A stretch of 64,000 bases of DNA from Flavobacterium sp. ENC (GTDB lineage Bacteria > Bacteroidota > Bacteroidia > Flavobacteriales > Flavobacteriaceae): NCBI RefSeq assembly GCF_020991415.1, contig NZ_JAJMOY010000002.1:372001-436000 (forward strand), written 5' to 3'. Made by a program: the position numbers and the translations under genes. Positions 59,061-64,000 of this stretch are shown in pieces (the first letter of the stretch is position 1; every line of letters begins with the position of its first letter). A model generated the notes under the pieces. It saw only the letters and a list, made by a program, of their open reading frames with translations, searched no databases and was not told the origin of the DNA.

Positions 59061-60047
59061 TTATACTACGTTGTTTAAATCGTTTGCAAAGGCAATTTGT
59101 GCCGGATTGTCGGGAACATAAAAAATGTCAATGTGGTCTTTTTTGGTCAGGTCGAGCTCCAGAAGCCCAATAATTTTTTTCAGGCTGCTTTTGTGAACGT
59201 GGTGTTTGTGATCCGTGAATTCAAGTTCAAAACGCATCATAGGCTGCTCATTGATGTAGGTTCCGGTCTGGCTGACCTTAATCAGTCTGGCCTGGGTTTT
59301 TATTCCCTTAAATTTAATCACGGCAGCATCGTCATGTAAACCCGTTAGTTTTCGAAAGATGAATTGTACCAGATTGCGGTAGAATAAAAGCGTCAAAGGG
59401 CAAATGATTAATGGATGGCCAATGCACATAAAACGCCATCCCATCCCATAACTTTCAAATCGGTATGAAAAAACATAGTAGGCTAGTACCGCTGCCGTTA
59501 AAATAGTCCAGCCCAATATGCTTACGACCAGACTTCGAAGGTTTAGGGTTGCTGTGGCAGAGGCAATAATAAAATGCGGCAGATGATCCATATCCCTGTT
59601 AAGCAGCAGGTTTATTTTTTTTCCGGTTTCAAAGCGACGTTCATGAGGCTTAGCGTCGGTAATTGTGGCCTTATGTTTAATTTCGGTATCAGAAAGATTT
59701 TTAAAGCATAATTCCAGTTCGTAAGTCGTGAACTTTGCTTTTGGCTTTGAAATTTTTACAACATTTATAATTTTTGCTTCGCGTTGTACACCTGTTTTTT
59801 TTATTTTTTCTAAAGTGTTCCTGGTGATAAAAATCTGTAGAATCCATTTTTTGAAATAACCGATTAAAAGAATCAGCCAGAGGATCAGGGATAAAGCCAG
59901 ATAACCTAAAGCCATGTAAGGATTTTTATCTTTCAGCGTGGTTGTATCAAATTCGCTATTGATGGCATAATACATAAACATGGGAAAAGGGATGGCAAAA
60001 AAGAGCATGTAGAGCGCCCAGAATGTAATAGCAAGATGTTTTTTCAT
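59061..60047 (-). CDS. Multi-pass membrane protein (DUF3592-like)
   Basis: This is a 328-aa protein. Four hydrophobic segments are seen: about 7-28, 48-66, 166-190 and 200-225. Two copies of a similar soluble β-domain lie after the second and fourth: 'KTGVQREAKIINVVKISKPK...TTYELELCFKN' and 'KTQARLIKVSQTGTYINEQPMMRFELEFTD'. This duplicated arrangement resembles DUF3592 proteins. Function unknown. It is the upstream member of a two-gene unit with the lipoprotein. Confidence 0.7.
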   Translation of the reverse strand: MKKHLAITFWALYMLFFAIPFPMFMYYAINSEFDTTTLKDKNPYMALGYLALSLILWLILLIGYFKKWILQIFITRNTLEKIKKTGVQREAKIINVVKISKPKAKFTTYELELCFKNLSDTEIKHKATITDAKPHERRFETGKKINLLLNRDMDHLPHFIIASATATLNLRSLVVSILGWTILTAAVLAYYVFSYRFESYGMGWRFMCIGHPLIICPLTLLFYRNLVQFIFRKLTGLHDDAAVIKFKGIKTQARLIKVSQTGTYINEQPMMRFELEFTDHKHHVHKSSLKKIIGLLELDLTKKDHIDIFYVPDNPAQIAFANDLNNVV

Positions 60048-60270
60048 TCCTCGTAATATTTGGTTTTAGTACTATTGGCATGTATTTTTTTACATAATCA
60101 TTGCCAAAGCCGATAAGATTTATAATCGCCAGCTAACCAAATTTAAGCAAAATAAAAATAGGAGCATTATCAGATTGTGCGAAAAACAGCTTTTTTTGAT
60201 GCTTTTTTCGTACATGGATTTGCTTTATAATTATGGGACAGCAATAGAAACAGCTTTGAGAAGTATCGCT

Positions 60271-61191
60271 TTACAGCCATTCCCCCGACGTATCATAATC
60301 TTCCGGAAAATAGGTAAGATACTGAACCATTCTCGGACTTTTCCCTCTGTTTGGAGCGGCACAGTGCGGCAACGTATTGTTCCAGATGATAAAATCGCCG
60401 GCGTTTCCTGTTATGGGTTTTGGCTGTAAGGTCTGAATTGCTTTTTCTCTTGGATTTTCATGTGGAGCCAGGTTTTTCAGCCAGTCTTTTATTTCGTTAT
60501 GAAAGCCGGGAACGCAATGGAATGCACCATCGTCAATTCCGCAATCGGTGAGGTAGAGCAGGCCCTGAAGCCCAAACGGAATGGGTTGCCTTAAACTCGT
60601 ATCCCAATGCAGCGGACTTCCTAAAAAAACAAACGAGTCATTTTCAGGAGGATTAAAACTCACTTTGTCAATCGTTTTGTAAATTTTGGTGGTATTATAA
60701 AGCTGTTCGTATGCTTTTTTTATTCTTGGGGAAAACCGGTTGCGGTTTAATGTTTCATGATCTGAAAAATTAAGCATCAGTCCTTTTTGATTTTCATGCC
60801 GATTGTACCAGGTTTCTTTTTCGGCGGGATCCATTTTCAGGAAATCCCAGATCGCCTGTTGGGTAGCTTCGCAATCTGCTTTCGAAATAGCGTTTTTTAC
60901 AATGACGTAGCCATTTTGATTCCAGAATTCAAGATCCTGTTCAGAAAGCACTTTATCCTCAAAATCCTCACGCACGTTGTTTTCGCTTTTCTTTTTAGCT
61001 GTAATCCAGATTTTAAAGGTTTCAAAATCAGGTTTTTCAAAATATAAAAACTGTAATGTATCTTCCATGCCGATACCCAGCTGATAGAGCGTTTTCATTT
61101 CGGTATCCCAGTCCTGACTTTCAGCTGCAGCAGCTAAACCGGTGGGTTGCAACGCTCGTTTCCATAGTTTTTCAAGAATAGTCCACGGCAT
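60271..61191 (-). CDS. Phytanoyl-CoA dioxygenase (PhyH) family oxygenase
   Basis: This is a 306-aa protein. The Fe(II)/2-oxoglutarate dioxygenase pattern is complete: 'LEFWNQNGYVIVKNAISKADCE' at the start of the fold, the metal pair H-x-D in 'PLHWDTSLRQP', the distal His in 'NNTLPHCAAPNRG' and Arg in 'SPRMVQYLTYFP'. It would hydroxylate a small molecule with 2-oxoglutarate and O2; the substrate cannot be inferred. It is divergently placed from the Crp-family regulator with a 240-bp shared upstream region. Confidence 0.87.
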   Translation of the reverse strand: MPWTILEKLWKRALQPTGLAAAAESQDWDTEMKTLYQLGIGMEDTLQFLYFEKPDFETFKIWITAKKKSENNVREDFEDKVLSEQDLEFWNQNGYVIVKNAISKADCEATQQAIWDFLKMDPAEKETWYNRHENQKGLMLNFSDHETLNRNRFSPRIKKAYEQLYNTTKIYKTIDKVSFNPPENDSFVFLGSPLHWDTSLRQPIPFGLQGLLYLTDCGIDDGAFHCVPGFHNEIKDWLKNLAPHENPREKAIQTLQPKPITGNAGDFIIWNNTLPHCAAPNRGKSPRMVQYLTYFPEDYDTSGEWL

Positions 61192-61389
61192 AGTTCAGGA
61201 GGTTTAGGATGGAGATCAATTTTAGAATGAACCAAAATTAATCCATTTGTATCTTTCCGTTTAAAGTATAAATACGTGTTTTTAGATTCGCGTTAAATTT
61301 GGAAGCATCGGCTATTTTTTAAATGGTATCCTTATCATGTTTCCGATAAGTCTGTTTTCGGGATCATTAAAGTTAAAAAATAAATACCC

Positions 61390-61397
61390 TACATTTG
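61390..61397 (+). promoter_or_regulatory. Possible -7 promoter element
   Basis: TACATTTG fits TAnnTTTG, 34 bp before the ATG of the Crp-family gene. A second fit (TAAATTTG) lies at 61294-61301. No clear -33 box. Confidence 0.45.
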
Positions 61398-61431
61398 TTT
61401 AAACTTCATAATTCCTAAAGTAAACATCAGA

Positions 61432-62016
61432 ATGTACGATATCATTTTTAAACATCTTGAAGAAAAAGTCCGGTTAACGCAGGAGGAAAAAGAAGTAATA
61501 AAGACTTTTTTTAAACCTAAGAAACTGAAGAAAAGACAGTTTGTCGTGGTAGAAGGCCATGTCTGTACCTATCTTACATTTGTTTCGAAAGGACTTTTAA
61601 AATCATACCATTCCGATGATAAAGGCAATGAACATATCAACCAGTTTTCACCGGAAGGCTGGTGGACATCGGATATGAGCAGTTTCTTTAGTGACGGGAT
61701 TTCCTTTTACAGTATTGATGCTATGGAAGATTCGGAGGTCCTGCTCATTACGAGGGAAGATTTCGAAAATTTAACGATTGAAGTTCCTGTAATGGACCGT
61801 TATTTCCGTTTACTTTTTCAAAACAGCTTAATTACAAAAGAGCGGAGATTAATAAGTTCGCATACCCATACTGCGGAAGAAAAATACAGGCATCTGGTAG
61901 AAAATAACCCTGATCTGATGAAGCGGATTCCCCAAAATTTATTGGCTTCGTATCTTGGCCTTTCGCCGGAAACACTAAGCAGGTTAAAGAAAAACGTCAT
62001 CATTGGGCCCAAATAG
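61432..62016 (+). CDS. Crp/Fnr-family transcriptional regulator
   Basis: This is a 194-aa protein. A cyclic-nucleotide-binding-like β-barrel occupies about 8-120 ('KKRQFVVVEGHVCTYLTFVSKGLLKSY', 'EDSEVLLITREDFENL'). The C-terminal part is a short helix-turn-helix ('RIPQNLLASYLGLSPETLSRLKKN'). The key Arg/Ser for cAMP binding are not evident, as in most Bacteroidota members of this group. It lies 85 bp upstream of a PRISE-type reductase gene in the same direction and probably regulates it; pairs like this are common. Confidence 0.87.
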   Translation: MYDIIFKHLEEKVRLTQEEKEVIKTFFKPKKLKKRQFVVVEGHVCTYLTFVSKGLLKSYHSDDKGNEHINQFSPEGWWTSDMSSFFSDGISFYSIDAMEDSEVLLITREDFENLTIEVPVMDRYFRLLFQNSLITKERRLISSHTHTAEEKYRHLVENNPDLMKRIPQNLLASYLGLSPETLSRLKKNVIIGPK

Positions 62017-62076
62017 TTGATCTGGATCAATTGAATTTCTTGTTTTAAGTCATCTTCCCGAAGCCTTTTTTGAAAG

Positions 62077-62084
62077 TAACTTTG
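62077..62084 (+). promoter_or_regulatory. Possible -7 promoter element
   Basis: TAACTTTG fits TAnnTTTG, 17 bp before the ATG of the reductase gene. It suggests a separate promoter for this gene, which the Crp-type protein could control. Confidence 0.45.
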
Positions 62085-62101
62085 TAAAAAATAAAGTACT
62101 T

Positions 62102-63202
62102 ATGAATTCTCAAAAATTACCAATACAGGAAACAGCAGGCAATATCGCGTTGGTGGTAGGGGCAACCGGTATCTCCGGAAGTAATCTTGCAACAAAACTG
62201 CTGGAAAAAGGATGGACTGTCTTTGGACTTTCCCGTAATCCGAAAAGTGATACCCAAGGTTTAATTCCGGTTGCCGCTGATTTGCTTAATACCGAATCAT
62301 TAACGGCGGCCTTAAAGAATATTGCGCCTACACATGTTTTTTTTACGACCTGGATGCGAAAGGATACCGAAGACGAAAATATCAGGGTCAATAGCGCCAT
62401 GGTTCGAAATGTACTGGACGTGTTATCTCCTAAAAAATCCGTACAACATGTTTCTTTGGTAACGGGTTTAAAACATTATTTAGGGCCCTTTGACGCTTAT
62501 GCCAAAAGCGGAACTTTACCGGAAACTCCGTTAAGGGAAGAACAGCCGCGATTAGACCTGCCAAATTTTTATTACGCTCAGGAAGATGAAGTGTATGAAG
62601 CTGCTGCGCGTGATGGCTTTAGCTGGAATGTACACCGCCCGCATACTTTGATTGGAAAAACGATCGGGAATGCGATGAATCTCGGAACTACATTAGCGGT
62701 TTACGCGACGATCTGCAAACAGGAAGGAACTCCGTTTGTATGGCCGGGTTCAGAAGCACAATGGAACGGGGTCTCTGATGTTACGGATGCCAAAATCCTG
62801 GCCGATCAGATTATATGGGCTGCAATTACTCCTGAAGCCCACAATCAGGCTTTTAATACCGCTAATGGAGATGTTTTTCGCTGGAAATGGCTTTGGCCAA
62901 AGATTGCAGAATGGTTTCAGATTGAATTTGAAGGGTACAGCGGGACGATTCAGCCACTGGAAACAGTACTAAATACCAAACATGAAAGCTGGCGTACCAT
63001 CACAAAAGAAAACCATTTAATTGAAGGAAATCTGGATCAGCTAGCATCGGCATGGCATACGGATCTTGATTTAGGGCGTCCGCTGGAAGTGATGACTGAT
63101 ATGTCAGGAAGCAGAAAATTAGGGTTTACGGGGTATAAGGATACTAGAGATTCGTTTTTTGAATTATTTGAGAGGTTAAGAAACGATAGAATAATTCCCT
63201 GA
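62102..63202 (+). CDS. PRISE-type SDR oxidoreductase
   Basis: This is a 366-aa protein. The N-terminal 'ALVVGATGISGSNLATKLL' is the Rossmann NAD(P)-binding glycine motif (GATGxxG) and 'FGLSRNPK' provides the NADP-preferring Arg. Later blocks 'HVSLVTGLKHYLGPFDAY', 'FYYAQEDEVYEAA' (Y-x-x-x-x... in place of the classic YxxxK) and 'WNVHRPHTLIG' match the progesterone 5β-reductase/iridoid synthase-like (PRISE) family, which reduces enones. The substrate in bacteria is usually unknown. Confidence 0.85.
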   Translation: MNSQKLPIQETAGNIALVVGATGISGSNLATKLLEKGWTVFGLSRNPKSDTQGLIPVAADLLNTESLTAALKNIAPTHVFFTTWMRKDTEDENIRVNSAMVRNVLDVLSPKKSVQHVSLVTGLKHYLGPFDAYAKSGTLPETPLREEQPRLDLPNFYYAQEDEVYEAAARDGFSWNVHRPHTLIGKTIGNAMNLGTTLAVYATICKQEGTPFVWPGSEAQWNGVSDVTDAKILADQIIWAAITPEAHNQAFNTANGDVFRWKWLWPKIAEWFQIEFEGYSGTIQPLETVLNTKHESWRTITKENHLIEGNLDQLASAWHTDLDLGRPLEVMTDMSGSRKLGFTGYKDTRDSFFELFERLRNDRIIP

Positions 63203-63347
63203 TTTAATTAGATAATTGGAAAATGAGATAATTTGAAAATGAGATAATTAGATAATTGGAAATGAGATAATTAGAAAATGAGATAATTGGATAATTAGAT
63301 AATTGGAAATGAGATAATTGGAAAGTGAAATAACTAGATAATTAGAT
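63203..63347. repeat. Tandem repeats of GATAATTGGAAAATGA type
   Basis: About ten imperfect units built of GATAATT(A/G)GA and GAAAATGA follow the reductase gene directly. No ORF is supported. The array is of microsatellite/minisatellite type. Confidence 0.75.
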
Positions 63348-63373
63348 CTGGAGTGTAATCAAAAACAGTGTCC

Positions 63374-63429
63374 GGCTGAGCGGAGTCGAAGCCCTTTATG
63401 TAAAAAATGCCTTTGACTTCGCTCAGGGC
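63374..63429. repeat. Inverted pair of the dispersed GAGCGGAGTCGAAG repeat
   Basis: GCTGAGCGGAGTCGAAG and, after a ~19-bp loop, CTTTGACTTCGCTCAGGGC can pair with two or three mismatches. It is the same element as at 11037-11144 and 3178-3199. It lies between convergent genes. Confidence 0.7.
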
Positions 63430-63540
63430 AACAATCAGCTAATTTAAAGAACTCTGCTATTTGATAATTAGACAACATATATTATTTTGTTATTTGATAA
63501 TTTATAACACTTTGCGATAACATCTTAAATTTAATGAATA

Positions 63541-63578
63541 AAAAACGGGACAAAGAAGTTTTTCTTTGTCCCGTTTTT
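63541..63578. terminator. Bidirectional Rho-independent terminator
   Basis: The 17-bp arms AAAAACGGGACAAAGAA and TTCTTTGTCCCGTTTTT pair perfectly around a 4-nt loop, with T-runs on both strands. It lies between the convergent reductase and partial edge genes, 18 bp from the stop of the latter. Confidence 0.92.
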
Positions 63579-63595
63579 GTATTTTTTGGATAGAT

Positions 63596-64000
63596 TTAAT
63601 TATCGCAGAACGAACCGATTTGCTGTAAATGTCTTTCAGTCTGATATTTATTGAAGTTGTCCCATTTTGGAGGGAAACTTGCTTTTTGTCCGTACATCGC
63701 ATCCACGCAGACATTGTTGTCCTTGTACTTGTCATGTAAAACAGCCAGGATTTTAAAGAAAAATTCATCGAGCATGGTGATGGCTTCAAATTCTGATTGT
63801 AGCGTGCTGTAATTAGAATCTGAGGGATTTAACAGTTGCAGTAAATCCAAAAGCTCTTTCTTTTCCTCTTCATTGATTTCAGTGGCGTAACCCATTTTTA
63901 AGGTTTTAAAAACCAGGTTATTCCACGCTTTGCTGTCGTGTCCCCACTGCACATCAGGCAGGTTTAAGGAATGCTCGCAAATCAGAATAATGGAGAAAAG
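63596..64000 (-). CDS. Partial protein of unknown function at window edge
   Basis: The frame is open from the window edge to the stop at 63596, giving the last 134 residues; the start lies outside. An in-frame GTG at 63952 ('DVQWGHDSKAWN') is not a start but an internal Val. The sequence is helical and acidic ('INEEEKKELLDLLQLLNPSD', 'ITMLDEFFFKILAVLHDKY'). There is no recognised family. Confidence 0.6.
   Translation of the reverse strand, partial: LFSIILICEHSLNLPDVQWGHDSKAWNNLVFKTLKMGYATEINEEEKKELLDLLQLLNPSDSNYSTLQSEFEAITMLDEFFFKILAVLHDKYKDNNVCVDAMYGQKASFPPKWDNFNKYQTERHLQQIGSFCDN

Overview
The window looks like a chromosomal accessory region of a Flavobacterium-type Bacteroidota. The evidence is AT-rich intergenic DNA, weak Shine-Dalgarno sequences, TAnnTTTG-type -7 promoter elements, Flavobacterium-style secreted RHS proteins, and an extracellular contractile injection system (eCIS) of the Afp/PVC/MAC class. 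No tRNA, rRNA or CRISPR array was seen.

Layout. (1) Positions 1-3140 (+) hold the 3' end of a large RHS polymorphic-toxin gene with a lipase-like tip, a membrane-anchored immunity candidate, a decayed displaced RHS tip and a second immunity candidate. (2) Positions 3232-36816 (-) hold one eCIS locus. Read in the direction of transcription it encodes a Pvc16-like cap protein, an unknown 278-aa protein, the sheath, two tube proteins, a 56-aa DUF5908-like protein, a LysM adaptor, a VgrG-like spike, a PAAR tip, a gp25-like protein, two large baseplate proteins, a tape-measure protein, two coiled-coil proteins, an unknown 307-aa protein and an AAA+ ATPase. The payload end follows: a TIM-barrel glycoside hydrolase, an unknown 185-aa protein, a GH25 lysozyme, an HNH nuclease, and four more cargo proteins ending in a pore-forming-like region, an HEIGVH domain, a deaminase-like domain and an HExxH zincin. 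Three of these four carry DUF4157; in the fourth it has been cut out in frame. All five terminal cargo genes share a short N-terminal DNR...QR motif. A LuxR-type regulator with a pseudo-receiver domain lies just upstream (37775-38644, -), separated by a 202-bp tandem repeat with long palindromic arms.

(3) Positions 39932-56651 (+) hold a second RHS island. A secreted RHS protein is followed by an RHS core protein with TSP3-like repeats and a variable tip, and then by an immunity-gene array (YwqK/MORN-like, SUKH-like, lipoprotein-type and membrane-anchored proteins, several frameshifted). Inside it lie three consecutive modules, each bounded by its own matched inverted ends, like integron cassettes. 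They encode a frameshifted PLD-like protein, a two-TM protein and a Shedu (DUF4263) anti-phage nuclease. An IS1-type transposase gene follows.

(4) Positions 56802-64000 hold ordinary chromosomal genes: a DnaQ exonuclease/GIY-YIG fusion, a lipoprotein, a membrane protein, a PhyH dioxygenase, a Crp-family regulator, a PRISE-type SDR enzyme and a partial gene at the edge.

The eCIS would package the cargo proteins and inject them into target cells, while the RHS islands on both sides supply contact-dependent toxins and immunity. The region reads as a conflict island. Its most unusual parts are the shared cargo leader, the DUF4157-excised effector and the cassette-like defence modules.
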